From Zoroaster sp. YZ-2022 (lineage: Eukaryota; Echinodermata; Asteroidea; Forcipulatida; Zoroasteridae), in contig CM055816.1 of NCBI GenBank assembly GCA_029582265.1, positions 7,688,047-7,752,046 of the forward strand: a stretch of DNA of 64,000 nt. The letters are read 5' to 3'. Below are positions 41,937-51,944 of the stretch, in pieces. The position numbers were made by a program, and so were the translations under genes. Below the pieces are notes generated by a model. It saw only the letters and a list, made by a program, of their open reading frames with translations, was not told the DNA's origin and made no database searches. Numbering within the stretch: the first letter of the stretch is position 1; every line of letters starts with the position of its first letter.

Positions 41937-43189
41937 TCTTTTTATGACTAAGGATGATCAGAACATACTGAGGACCATCAGAGCATACTGACCGAAACGT
42001 TGAGTTGTAATCTCCGGTTCACATTGTGTCACCGCAAATAGTCTTTACTTACATAGAGACTTATCTAAATGATAACTCTGTGTGGCATGGTTAACATAGA
42101 TCTCTCCAGAGACATCAACATTCTAAGTACTTTCCTGGAGTAACGTGACTAAATTGATTAATTTCAAGACCCTATTAAGGTTATTATTCATCAATGAATG
42201 TATTTTGAGACCATACTGTTGATATAAATGTCATATCACATGGTTACTTCTACAGTTCAATCAACTGAATTATGGCAGATCAGACAAAAAAAGGTAAGTG
42301 TTGTTGACCAAAGTCATCAAAACAAAATCAAATTTCCTGTCAGCAGCAAAGACTTAAAATGTCATTTTAAGGAAGTATTTCATCCTAACCAGTAATGTAC
42401 TTATTAAGAAGATGTAATATTCCAATTAAGGGTTGGGAGAATAGTATAGAATGGTTTCAATTGGGATGATAGTGTAGATGACATCTAATAATCTGTCATC
42501 TGTAGTTTAACATCAGCCTCATCATACAATGTGACAAGTATTTGCAGTGTAAGTTTGAATATCCTGATTATTTCTTTGTGAGTGATTCTGTGCAACACAT
42601 GTACAATTGTACATGTAGATTACCATTTCCTCTTGTTAGCTACTTTATATAAGGAAATAATTTGGGCTTGGTTTGGTTTAATTATTTGCTCATTCAACAT
42701 CACAATAAAGTACAGCACAATCAATAGAAACAAAATGTCAAGACAGAAAACAAAAGTGGTTGATAAACCAGGATATTTCATTTTATCATCTTCATGATAA
42801 AATGCTTTATACACTGCAATACACATCCTGGATGGCGCCCTCTTTGCCTCTGTTGCATTGGTGTAGTTTGCCGTGGGCTGGGTTTGCCCAGGGGCGTTTT
42901 CCCCAGGTACTTCATTATGCAGTATAGTTTCCCGGGTTCATTGGCAGGCGGCAATTTTGTTCGCGGGCCTTTTTCTGGTTGGTCAATTTTTGTTTAGGTT
43001 TTCAGGGGGTTGCCAGTTTGGACCAATCAGGACCGCTCTTGCCAATAGGAACTTTTGGAGCGGGCGTCATTATTAAATTTGGCTCACTTTTGTTACAGCT
43101 TTTCTTTGACCCAGACCATTCAATTGTTCTCCTTTATTTGCTGGTTTTACGCAATTATTTTGGTCAGAGTTATTTTCCGCCACGGAGTG
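41937..43189. other. Host DNA between TRIM unit B and Polinton 2
   Basis: Colinear with copy A to ~42776, then a different repeat. From ~43.08 kb it is homologous to 59.46-59.58 kb, the host repeat into which Polinton 2 inserted. No gene seen. Confidence 0.55.
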
Positions 43190-43195
43190 CACATT

Positions 43196-43630
43196 AGTAG
43201 TGTATAATGTGTAAAGTGCACCCCTATTTAATGTGCAGTGCACTTCTATTGTGTTACATGGTGCAGTTCTATTGTGTGAAATGGTGCACCCATTGTGTTA
43301 CATGGTGCAGTTCTATTGTGTGAAATGGTGCACCCATTGTGTTACATGGTGCAGTTCTATTGTGTGAAATGGTGCACCCATTGTGTTACATGGTGCAGTT
43401 CTATTGTGTGAAATGGTGCACCCCTATTGTGTGCCGTGGTGCACATTTTGTGTGGTGCCGTGGTGCAGTGGTGCGCATTTTGGTACACCGCCATTTTGAG
43501 AGTAGGTGAACAAAGGTGTTCTGGCTGAGTGACTATCCACGATCAGTGTGTACAGAGAAACGTACGATGAATAGATACGTGTGGACAAAAGGAAATTTTT
43601 GTTCAAGCAGACAGGGCGCGAAGCTTGATC
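43196..43630 (+). repeat. Polinton 2 left TIR (435 bp)
   Basis: Pairs with 58781-59215. Holds four 44-bp direct repeats with GTTACATGGTGCAG (starts 43253, 43297, 43341, 43385) and many GTGCAC-like half palindromes, then a unique segment with CCGCCATTTTGAG. A few differences from the right TIR mark its age. Confidence 0.93.
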
Positions 43631-44365
43631 TGAAGCATCACTATGAACAAACTGACCGAAGCCGGTTATTGCTGAGGTCAGTTTTTAAGGAACGATGAGT
43701 GGCAGGTATAGAGAAAGTCACTATGAAGTGACGGAATGCATTACCACGCAATGTACGAAACTGTTGCCAAGAAAAAAAAAAAAACATACAAACAAAGAAT
43801 CAAAGAAGCATTCACCCTGTGACCCCTGTGGAACATGATCCTCCTGCCAAAACGGGGTTATATACCCCTAATATACGTTGGGTCATAAGTCGAGCGTGTG
43901 ACGTAACGGACAAGTCTTGACACGTTATTGACGTCAATTATTTAAACAAAAAATAATAATTTAATTAATTAAAAATAAGTAAATAAATAAATTATTTGAC
44001 CAGGCCGTATGATGTTGGACAGGTGCTATTGGGTCTTGTTTAACATGTTCGGAAAACCCACGGGCAGCACCGGACATGTTTGGACAAACAAAAGACATGT
44101 TCACGGTGGGATGAATAGAGTCGCCCGTGTGACGTCACGGGCAAGTCTCGACAAGACATTACGTAAGACTCGTATGTGTTCTGATTGGTTAATCACGTTA
44201 CGTATGCAGCTTCGTTCTGTGTTTCTATTGGTCAATCGTATAGTTGGTGATGCCAAAGGTGCGGACTAAATGTGAACATCGGAACGTTAACAGTCATTCT
44301 ACGCTTGCTGACGATTGAGAGAGGTTGAGAAAGATTCCGTCTGTTGTATACAGTATTCACATAAG
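43631..44365 (+). promoter_or_regulatory. Upstream region of the WW-PC4 gene with two TGACGTCA sites
   Basis: Perfect CRE/ATF octamers TGACGTCA at 43929-43936 and 44130-44137, and a TGACGTAA at ~43899. A ~40-bp module (CGTGTGACGTMACGG followed by ACAAGTCTYGACA) occurs at ~43890 and ~44121. No gene in this stretch. Confidence 0.55.
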
Positions 44366-44995
44366 ATGGCTGGACTTCCCAAACTTACTATACCTACCCA
44401 TGAGGATGTATCTGCATCTCCTCCTGCCACCCCAACATCTCTGACGGGTGCTGGGCCGTTTGATATTGTGAAAAATCTTACACACGACCATGTCAAAAAC
44501 GGATGGCGTGAAGGTTTCAGTGCAAATGAAGGAAGATCTTACTACTACAACATCTTCACCAGAGAAAGTGTATGGACCATCCCCAACACCATGCCGATCC
44601 AGCGTGAGCAGAGAAGAGTGATGGACTCAACCAACGTTGACGTTCTGGCTGCTGCCGTGAACGAGTTGACCGATTCGTCTCAACCAAAACCAGATAACCA
44701 GGCACCCTCATCCTCTGGTGTGAAAGGAAAAGACACTGTGAAGCGAGTCTACAGCCCGGACCCCAACGAGGTGGAAAACGAGAAGAAGGCCAAGAGATTC
44801 AAGATCGGAGGTGAGCGTTATGCTTTTGTCAAACGATTTAAGGGTCGTCCCTACGTTAACATCCGAGAGTATTATTGGAACCACCACAAGACCCGATTGC
44901 TGGCTGGGAAGAAGGGATTGAATCTTACCACTGAAGAATGGATGATGTTGGTTGGACAGAGCAGTGACATAACCAAAGCCCTTGGGATGGTTTAA
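44366..44995 (+). CDS. WW domain - PC4 domain fusion protein (209 aa)
   Basis: I start at MAGLPK (44366); an upstream in-frame ATG adds 17 residues without character. A WW domain spans about 44-76: W47, aromatic triplet Y59-Y61, N62, W70, P73. A Ser/Pro/Gln linker with a basic NLS-like KKAKR leads to a PC4/Sub1-type domain (~143-200: RFKIGGERYAFVKRFKGRPY, VNIREYY, KKGLNLTTEEW). PC4 domains bind single-stranded DNA and act in transcription and repair; WW domains bind Pro-rich (PPxY) ligands. The protein may cover replication intermediates or recruit host factors (inference). Intact although most neighbours are broken. Confidence 0.85.
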   Translation: MAGLPKLTIPTHEDVSASPPATPTSLTGAGPFDIVKNLTHDHVKNGWREGFSANEGRSYYYNIFTRESVWTIPNTMPIQREQRRVMDSTNVDVLAAAVNELTDSSQPKPDNQAPSSSGVKGKDTVKRVYSPDPNEVENEKKAKRFKIGGERYAFVKRFKGRPYVNIREYYWNHHKTRLLAGKKGLNLTTEEWMMLVGQSSDITKALGMV

Positions 44996-45111
44996 ACTAC
45001 TTCTGTTTCACTAATAGCACTTTGTTTTCTTCATTACTTGTTCCAGATGACGACACAGAGAGTACCCAACCCACTAGTGCTGACGTCACTGAAAATGCAT
45101 CCCCCGTCAAA

Positions 45112-45558
45112 ATGGTTATCAAACGAATCCTGACCAAAATCGTCACAGATGAGATACTCAGGCTCGTGTACACTGCTCAGGAAGAGTTAGGATGCGAAGG
45201 GTGTGAGGAGAACTGGGGGACCCAAGACGAACACCAGTGTGCATTCTTTGGTGTAAGTCCAGCATACAATCTTTATGAGTACGTAACCGAGCGGTATTCA
45301 GATGCAGCAACCTTCGTACGACCGGCAGAGGTCATTGACATTTTTGACGCAGTAAACACCTATCTGAATGTGACTGAATCGAGCGAAGATGGACCGAACA
45401 TTGATAAACACGCGTTAATCGCAGACATCTTGGATGGATGGTATGAGGATCGGATGATATTGCACGTTCGTTCTATTCTACATTCTTCAACAATTTATCC
45501 GAACTCATTGACAGTACTATACAACAAATGCATGCTTGAACTAAATATTCATTCCTAG
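45112..45558 (+). CDS. Conserved Polinton protein with C-x2-C...H-x-C motif (148 aa from first ATG)
   Basis: The frame is open from upstream of 45022 but the first ATG is at 45112 (MVIKRILTKIV). ELGCEGCEENWGTQDEHQC carries a likely zinc-binding C-x2-C-x10-H-x-C cluster, a motif I recall from small Polinton proteins. A strong acceptor-like tract (TTGTTTTCTTCATTACTTGTTCCAG, in pieces from 45021) ends at 45046, so the true N-terminus may be spliced from the upstream gene region. AATAAA lies ~85 bp after the stop. Function unknown. Confidence 0.6.
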   Translation: MVIKRILTKIVTDEILRLVYTAQEELGCEGCEENWGTQDEHQCAFFGVSPAYNLYEYVTERYSDAATFVRPAEVIDIFDAVNTYLNVTESSEDGPNIDKHALIADILDGWYEDRMILHVRSILHSSTIYPNSLTVLYNKCMLELNIHS

Positions 45559-46075
45559 TGGTGGCGGTTTACAAGCTGTTTTCAATATTGTTATTATTAT
45601 TATTATTTGTTTCTTCCCGTTTATTTGGTGGTGAAGTGAACTAAAATAAATGTGATAAAATCAATATGTCTGTGTTTTGTATGCTTTTTTTATTTAGGTG
45701 GCATTGTATGTAAGATTAGTACTTAGTAAATTATCAGTGGGGACGGGGTGGATGGTATTACAAAGGGGAGAGAAGTAAATAAACACAAAACACATAAACA
45801 AGACGACTCAGGGTGCCTAAAACCAACCGGAACTCACCAGAACATTCCTTAAGTGGTCAACGGGCGATATACAGTTTCCAGTATTTTATTCATCATTGGC
45901 ACATCAAACAAAATACTAATTAAGTAAAAATTTAATTATTAATACTAGCTACGTGTTTTTAAGCATACGAGTCTTACGGTAAAAGAATTAACTCACTACA
46001 ATTGAAAAAAATATGTATTTATCAAAACTCGTTAAATATGAATCAAATTAGAAAGTTAAGAAAATTAACAACACT
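45559..46075. other. Convergent intergenic region in Polinton 2
   Basis: Between the plus-strand Cys-motif gene and the minus-strand protease. Contains a plus-strand AATAAA near 45645 and a TTATTATTATTATT run. No gene seen. Confidence 0.5.
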
Positions 46076-46613
46076 TTATACGGAGAAAGAAGATCGATGG
46101 AGTAAAGCCCTAGACAATTGGTTTATGATAAAATGTTCGTCATACACTTCCGATTTAATACTCGGAAAGTGTTTTTTAACAAAGTCATTTACATTTAAAT
46201 CATTATCCATCGTATCCGTCGAGAAAAAGTTTATAATCTTGTCCATGTTCAGTTCTCGGCATCGATGCAATAGAAAGAAGATGACGTACTGTCCACACAC
46301 GGTTGAAAATGTTCTCTGTAGGTGTCGTGTGTTATAGATGACGTATTTCACATTCTTCTGAAGAAACTGTTGAATTTGTGGTACATTGGGTCGTTGTCCG
46401 TAGGAGTCAAAATATTCGCCTACTCCATTCCGTGTAATATAGATTGCTACCCAGTGTTGACCTGGCTTATCTGCAGGGTCAGTATTAATAACAAGTGCAC
46501 TGGGGCGTGGTATGTGTCGCTTCGGAAGTTGATCACAGGCAAAAACTCTCTCTAAAGTAAGGCTTGGTGAAACGGTCCCGCTTTAAAATACCACTAATCT
46601 GTTTGGTATTCAT
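46076..46613 (-). pseudogene. Adenain-type (C5) cysteine protease, one frameshift
   Basis: The minus-strand frame shows the catalytic set in order: His in GQHWVAIY, Asp/Asn region EYFDSYG, and the nucleophile in VCGQYVIFFLLHRC. The main frame is open from ~46585 to 46076 but its only ATG is late (46351, downstream of His and Asp). A short N-terminus with a good ATG lies in another frame (46613 to ~46575), so a single-base indel near 46570 separates start and catalytic body. The family processes capsid precursors in adenoviruses and Polintons. Confidence 0.85.
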
Positions 46614-46630
46614 TGTTTGGTCAGAGTAAT

Positions 46631-47959
46631 TTAACCTCTGTAGTCAAAGATGATGTTACGAGCTTGGTCGATTTCCAAAATGTTGTTAAACTCTGCATAG
46701 ATGATCACGTTTACCGTATTTGCCAGCGGACTTGCAAAGTGTATGTCCAGTCGAAGATTACCGTGTTTGACCAAGTTCAAATGTCCTCCAACGGATAGGT
46801 CGGGGCTCAGATCAAATGCGTACAGTCCGTAGCCGCCGTTGTAGTCTCTCACGAGTGATGGTGTTACCTTCATACTGGTACATTTTATCAGTACCCGAGA
46901 AGAGTGATTGGTAAGCTCTGATGAAGTTTCCTTGTGGTGTGTTGAAATTAGGTTTCAAGGAGTGTACGGTATTTGTTCACCATCTACGTGTACAGTTAAA
47001 TAGTTAACGTTGAAATGTTGGAAATTGAACGGATTCTTACCGTAGCGCCCGTTGAATGCCTCGTTGGTCACACAACCCACCACGATGCGGGTCGGGAGTT
47101 GTCCAAGAAACACGTGATCTTGCGTCAGTGTTAAGTGGCCCTGTGGGATAGACACCATCTTGCAGAGGTTGCGCTTGAGGGGGTACTTTGCGGTTCCCTT
47201 TTCCAGAGCTTTCATGACCAAGCATGACCCCTGAACTTACTTTCACTTTTCTTACAAACACGGATGCATTTAGGATGTTCACTTTGTAGGTAGGGTTGGC
47301 TCCAGTTGCCATGAGACAGAAAGCATCGCTGCTGCGGATCAGTTTCAATTTAACATCCACTCCATTTAACATGTGGCGGTCCTGGAAGAAAATGTCGCTG
47401 TGTATGGGTCCTATCATATCCACTACGTTACTGTTCTTGATGAATTTGTATCTTTTCTTGAGACCTTCGTTAACCGCTTCAGCATCAGCCATAGGATCAC
47501 CGTTGTCAAACCTTCTAGCCGTGTCCTTGTAGAACAGAGAACCCGTGAGTTGAGAGTTCTTAGCATCAGCACCATAGCTTAGTAGGGTTTCAATCATAGC
47601 CCGGTATGGATAGGTGGGTGTGGAGGGGAGATGAGTCGCTCGTTAAGACTTACGTCTACCTGATTGAATAAAGAGTGTAAAAATAAATTCACGGGGCCCA
47701 CGTGGTCTGCATCAGTCAGATTGGTGCCGTCTGCCTTCGTTACTTTGGCCTTGATGTAAAGTTGTGTTTGATTAAGATCCAGGTATTCAGCACCTGATCC
47801 GGGAATAAAGAATTCGATTGGCCCGCCATCGGAAAAAGTTGAAATCGGGTGAAATTCCACCCATTGACCCTTGTCAATACTAGTTTGGGTGGGCGGAAGT
47901 GAAAACAAGTCTAGCTCGGATTTGGTACATTCGCAAGAGTGACTATGCAACAGTGCCAT
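46631..47959 (-). pseudogene. Major capsid protein, broken by at least three frameshifts
   Basis: The N-terminal piece (47959-47594) begins MALLHSHSCECTKSELDLF and contains LPPTQTSIDKGQWVEF and HVGPVNLFLHSLFNQVDVSLN, blocks of the common invertebrate Polinton MCP. The second piece (from 47597) has MIETLLSYGADAKNSQL; the third (47221-46955) QDHVFLGQLPTRIVVG; the last (46873-46631) ends IIFDYRG. Breaks lie near 47600-47625, ~47220 and ~46880-46960. Different subfamily from the Polinton 1 MCP. Non-functional as read. Confidence 0.88.
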
Positions 47960-47987
47960 GATGATTCACAAGGTGTTGTTGAGAAAA

Positions 47988-48407
47988 CTAATCAAAGATG
48001 TCAAACGATCGTTTCGCTCGCTTGCCAGACGTAGAAGTGGATCTTCTACGATGTGCTTTCCTTTTTATACCACGTTGGCGACCACCTACTGGTCTCCCTT
48101 TCAAGCTACCAACGGCCTTTCGGGTGAGATTACGGCCAGCTTGGTGAAATCTTGTTTTGGCCGCTGTTTTGATATTTTGCCCTCCAGCATCTTGGGCAAT
48201 GCTGACTCCCGTATTGAGTACCTCACGACCCAGCGTTTTAGCCCCTTGTTTTAGTAAAGGTATGGCGGATCGGAAAAGTCCTCCAAGAATTCCACCTAGT
48301 CCGTAACCTCGTTGGTACCGGGGCCCCGAAAACACAGGAAGACCCCTTCCAACTTGTTGGGTGTAGTAATGTTCATAATGTTTACTGTCGGGAACAAAGC
48401 GTCTCAT
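47988..48407 (-). CDS. Basic core-like protein with GLGG...PLLKQGAK motif (139 aa)
   Basis: Contains GRGLPVFSGPRYQRGYGLGG, ILGGLFRSAIPLLKQGAKTL and a very basic C-terminus (RRQ..KRKAHRRR, KRAKR). The Gly-rich/LPLLKKGAK plan recurs in Polinton proteins and recalls small basic adenovirus core or minor proteins; I do not assert orthology. Probably a DNA-condensing or capsid-lining protein. Frame intact, between MCP and minor capsid. A CAT/GAT trinucleotide run (48408-48429) immediately precedes its ATG. Confidence 0.7.
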   Translation of the reverse strand: MRRFVPDSKHYEHYYTQQVGRGLPVFSGPRYQRGYGLGGILGGLFRSAIPLLKQGAKTLGREVLNTGVSIAQDAGGQNIKTAAKTRFHQAGRNLTRKAVGSLKGRPVGGRQRGIKRKAHRRRSTSTSGKRAKRSFDIFD

Positions 48408-48427
48408 GATGATGATGATGATGATGA

Positions 48428-49175
48428 TCAGTTAAAGTATGCCGAGCGCCGTTTCCTGAAGTGTAGTTTCACGATGACCCGACCACCTTCGAATGGTAGA
48501 GTCGAGCCTGTGTCGTCTTTTATAAATGTTTCTATCGTATGAATAAATTTTTGTTTTAAGGGATGATAATGCGGATTATCGTATAATTTTGTAATTGTTT
48601 CCCCGTTATTTCCATCGACGTTTACAATCCGTAACAAAGGTGCCCGCGTATCGCCAACAATGCTGTACTCTATAATGTTAGAGTATATAAACATGGAATG
48701 AAACGGATGTATGTCCACCACTCGAGAACTTTTTTGAATACCGGTTATAATAGAGTCGTCTTCATTAAAACCAAACAACGATGCTAAATTTTTCCCAAGT
48801 TGAGTATCACGTCCTCTGATGTCTTGACGACTATCTTCTGGTTATATTTGTGATATTTAAAACTGACTTTTCCGTTGTGGTCTGGTGGTGGTCTTATATT
48901 ACTAAGTAAGTCATCGGGAGTAGGGTAGTAACCAGCCGGTATACTGTGTAAATGAAAATGTGGTGATGCCTCATCGGCCGAGCAAGCATAAAAGTACGTT
49001 CTCTCAGAAACGTTAAACCAGCGGTGAGGATATGTAACTGTGTCAGACCACACTCCCAATCACCTTCAAGTGAGAGTGGGGTTGGCAAAGTCACAAAGAA
49101 ATGACTTAACGTATTATTTGGATGAGTTTTCATGGAACTATTGCTCGGGAGCGTGACATAGAATGAGTCCGTCAT
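48428..49175 (-). pseudogene. Minor capsid (penton-like) protein, two frameshifts
   Basis: N-terminus MTDSFYVTLPSNSSM, PNNTLSHFFVTLP and LEGDWECGLTQL are typical of the Polinton minor capsid jelly roll. The middle piece (to 48784) has KVSFKYHKYNQKIVVKT; the last (48778-48428) has FGFNEDDS, MFIYSNIIEYSIVGD, PLLRIV and a final GRVIVKLHFRKRR. Breaks lie near 49020-49045 and at an A-run near 48785-48795. Non-functional as read. Confidence 0.85.
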
Positions 49176-49224
49176 GGTGTTCTTTATAAGTGGTGTATGA
49201 AGATCAACAAGCCTTCAACTGTTT

Positions 49225-50400
49225 TTATATAGTATGAAGATTAGTTACCCAACTGTTAAACTTATCTGGATAACCAACCCACTTAACAAAGTACTCAGTC
49301 TTCCACGACGCTTTCTGGTATCCAGCACTTTCTCTACCTGATACATATCATCCGTCTTAATCACAAGTTGTAATTCTTGTTCATAGAAAGTCCCTGTTTA
49401 ATTCTTCGCCGTCATAATCCTTTAACCTGTACACTGGAGGTGCCGGGAAATTTTAGCACTGACGGTAAAATTTCAGTGGTCAGTTTGGAACATAACCCTT
49501 GCGAAATGGTCTAGTCGTCATACTTATCCGGACCGTATCCCACTTTAAACTTAAATTTAATTCGACTTGTCCCTACATCCGAACTGTATAAAGCTCGCCA
49601 TACTTTATCCGCATTATGGATAGTCACCGTTGCGGGAGTAGTCTTGATACTTCGATGATAAGTGATTGTAGGCGGAGAGCAACTTTGGTAAAACGTTCAA
49701 GTACACATGTGTATTGTTAGCAGTGAAGTATTTCCACATTTTGGTCTTGAGAGTTCTATTGAATCGTTCGACAATGCTTGCTTTGGTTTCGTTTTGAGTT
49801 GTGAAAAAACGAATATTTTCTTTTTAACAAGTTCTGAAAAATTCGGTTGATAAATTCCGTACCCTTATCGGTCTGAAGGAGGTGTGGCTTACGCCCACTT
49901 TTCAATATTTTTTTGAATGCGTCGATTAGAGCTAGTCCAGTTTTGTTCTTGAGAGGAACGGCCCATGCGTACTTTGATAACACGTCTATGCATGTCAACA
50001 GATACTTAAAACCTCTATTAAACTCAGATAATGATGACATATCGACCAGATCCGCTTGCCATTGTTGGTCAATTCCGTTCACCACGACTCTGTTTCGTTT
50101 AAACCGCTTACGAATGGGTTTGTGTAGAGTGTAAGCCGGTTGTTTGCTCAACCATTGCTTTATCTGTTGTCTGTTCAGTTTGACTCCGTCTTTTTGGGCA
50201 GCATTGTAAAGAGCTTCCAAACCACCAAAAGCGCCGGGGTGCTGGGCCTCGTAATACACTCTCTTCAGGTACGCCTCCCCACTTCCATCGGTAAATTCAG
50301 AGCTTTCGATAATCAATGTACTCTTGCAACATACAGTCACGCATCGGATTTTCTCAAATGTCTCTAAATTTACAATCAGACTTTGGGGACAACACTCCAT
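49225..50400 (-). pseudogene. Integrase with C-terminal chromodomain, several frameshifts
   Basis: The 5' part (ATG MECC at 50400) holds VYYEAQHPGAFGGLEALY, the first catalytic Asp (QQWQADLVDM) and the second (LLQTDKGTEF). The frame breaks near 49780-49800, beyond which the Glu (IVERFNRTL) appears in another frame at ~49760; further breaks follow. The C-terminal end has a chromodomain-like segment (YQVEKVLDTRK, YFVKWVGYP, NSWV) in two frames, stop at 49225-49227. Chromodomains in Polinton integrases may guide insertion. Contrast with the chromodomain-less integrase of Polinton 1. Confidence 0.88.
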
Positions 50401-50446
50401 GATGAAGACTACTTTCAAAATGATGGTTGAGCGCGTGGTGTATGTC

Positions 50447-50944
50447 CTAATATGGAGTCCATTTTCTCTTAGAAAGGGTAGGTGCACTTTTACTTCTAAG
50501 TTTCTTCTTCTTTACAGAGAGAGTGGATGGGAGATGGGAAGCTTCCGCAAACAGTCGGGGTAGTCCATAAGCATCCTCTTCTGGCTCCTCCTTCAGTGGT
50601 AATTTAATTTTGGAAGGGGTTTTCAAAACTTCCCGTTTTAACTTGGGTGGACCCAACTCACTCTCAAGCTTGGGTGGGTCATCCGCGTTATCAGTCTCCG
50701 TTTTCAAAGTCATCGTCAAGGGGGTCATCCTCTGTCTGTTCAACTCCATGTACCGTTGAAGAGTCTGGTGGTAAAGCTTGATTTTCTGGTCGTCGGTCAT
50801 GTCTTGTCTTTCAAGTAGTTTCCGCATATCTTCATCTATACTATGTACCACGCGGGTCGTAGGTGTCTGTTCTAAACGCCTCGCTGACTGAAGCTTCGTC
50901 AGAGTCTCCTGCGGGACCAATACCATTTTCTTAGCGTACTCCAT
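50447..50944 (-). CDS. Conserved Polinton protein of unknown function (165 aa)
   Basis: KKMVLVPQETL at the start, then IDEDMRKLLERQDMTDDQKIKLYHQTLQRYMEL, a block I recall from many invertebrate Polinton-derived proteins; the C-terminal half is Pro/Lys/Glu-rich and likely disordered, ending in KKKKLRSKSAPTLSKRKW. Intact. It lies 6 bp after the 108-aa gene on the same strand. A capsid- or DNA-associated role is inference. Confidence 0.7.
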   Translation of the reverse strand: MEYAKKMVLVPQETLTKLQSARRLEQTPTTRVVHSIDEDMRKLLERQDMTDDQKIKLYHQTLQRYMELNRQRMTPLTMTLKTETDNADDPPKLESELGPPKLKREVLKTPSKIKLPLKEEPEEDAYGLPRLFAEASHLPSTLSVKKKKLRSKSAPTLSKRKWTPY

Positions 50945-50950
50945 ATCTAT

Positions 50951-51277
50951 TTAAACAAAGTCCCCTAAAGCGCTCAACACTGGAGCGAGTAAAGCCCCGA
51001 GAAATCCACCCTTTTGACTGAGAGTTTTCTTTTTCTTCTGAGTACTCAACTTTCTGTTGGTAAGAGACCTCAGGTTTTGTTTGTACTTTTTAAGTTTCTT
51101 TTTGTCAGCGGGCTTCAGGGAGCAATTTCCATTCAGGACGTTGAGGGCGCACTCACACAAACATTTCATTAATTCCTTGTTGGCCCCTTGGATAATACCG
51201 TGACGTTGTTTGTGGGTTCCCTTTACCAGCACGTGGAGATAGGGAGCGTGCTTATGCAGACGCTTCGACATCTTCAA
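50951..51277 (-). CDS. Conserved small basic Polinton protein (108 aa)
   Basis: RLHKHAPYLHVLVKGTHKQR, ELMKCLCECALNVLNGN, KKLKKYKQNLRSLTNRK and a hydrophobic tail GGFLGALLAPVLSAL match a very common Polinton-derived family as I remember it. Strongly basic with a C-terminal hydrophobic segment. Intact. Located between the ATPase and the 165-aa gene, all on the minus strand. Confidence 0.75.
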   Translation of the reverse strand: MKMSKRLHKHAPYLHVLVKGTHKQRHGIIQGANKELMKCLCECALNVLNGNCSLKPADKKKLKKYKQNLRSLTNRKLSTQKKKKTLSQKGGFLGALLAPVLSALGDFV

Positions 51278-51307
51278 ATGATTGACTTACTATCCAACAC
51301 TCCATAT

Positions 51308-51944
51308 TTATACCTTAGGAACATACACAATTGGAAATTCACCGTGAAATATATTTGTTCGGAGTCTCATCTCTTCAGAAGTTGTCGGCTTCAGATCAAT
51401 AAGGAGGTAAGCGTAGGGTTCAAAGTAGCGTCGATAAGCTTCTACCAGGAACTTGGATTTATTAGGATACATCTGTTTAGCTAGATGATTGATTTGGGAG
51501 GCGTCTCTTGGATTTTTAAACAACACCATATAGTGAGAGTTTAGACTTATTGTCCGCATTTCTTCCCTCGGTAAAATAAATTTTGTAATATCAAAATAAC
51601 CTGAAAGGTTTCGATGATGACTACCCTTTTAGTAAACAGTTCAGAGACTTTTTTGTTGTTGCCCGATTCTGACATAAGTCGTCTATTACAATAATATTTC
51701 TTTGTGTACGATCCAAGGACTGAAGTAGATCATCAGGAAACCCCTCCACAAATCGTATTTCAGGAACCAGACTAGCCAAATGGTCGTAAGCATCTTGATA
51801 TTCCCCGTAGCACCAAATGATATTATCCGGAGGTGGTTCTATGATACCTTTCGAAGTGAACAAGCGCTTGGTAAAAACAGTCTTACCCGACCCCGTAGGA
51901 CCAGAGATGACGCAAGTAAAGGGATGTTTAAGCCTCACGTCCAT
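51308..51944 (-). pseudogene. Packaging ATPase (A32-like), frameshifted
   Basis: The 5' piece (51944-51621) has Walker A GPTGSGKT (residues 15-22) and Walker B NIIVIDDL. The 3' piece (51559-51308) has MRTISLNSHYMVLFKNPRDA and QINHLAKQMYP, the standard C-terminal half. Between ~51680 and 51560 the reading frame changes at least twice. Same family as the ATPase of Polinton 1 but of the Polinton 2 lineage. Confidence 0.88.

Larger units (their letters stand above)
34230..42776. repeat. Segmental duplication, copy B (partner 6780-14470)
   Basis: Same order and orientation as copy A. Private insertions here: TTAA MITE (35902-36145), SINE (36362-36695), TA MITE (38807-39254), the unmatched segment ~39.5-41.07 kb and the 118-bp palindrome (41814-41931). 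Confidence 0.88.
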
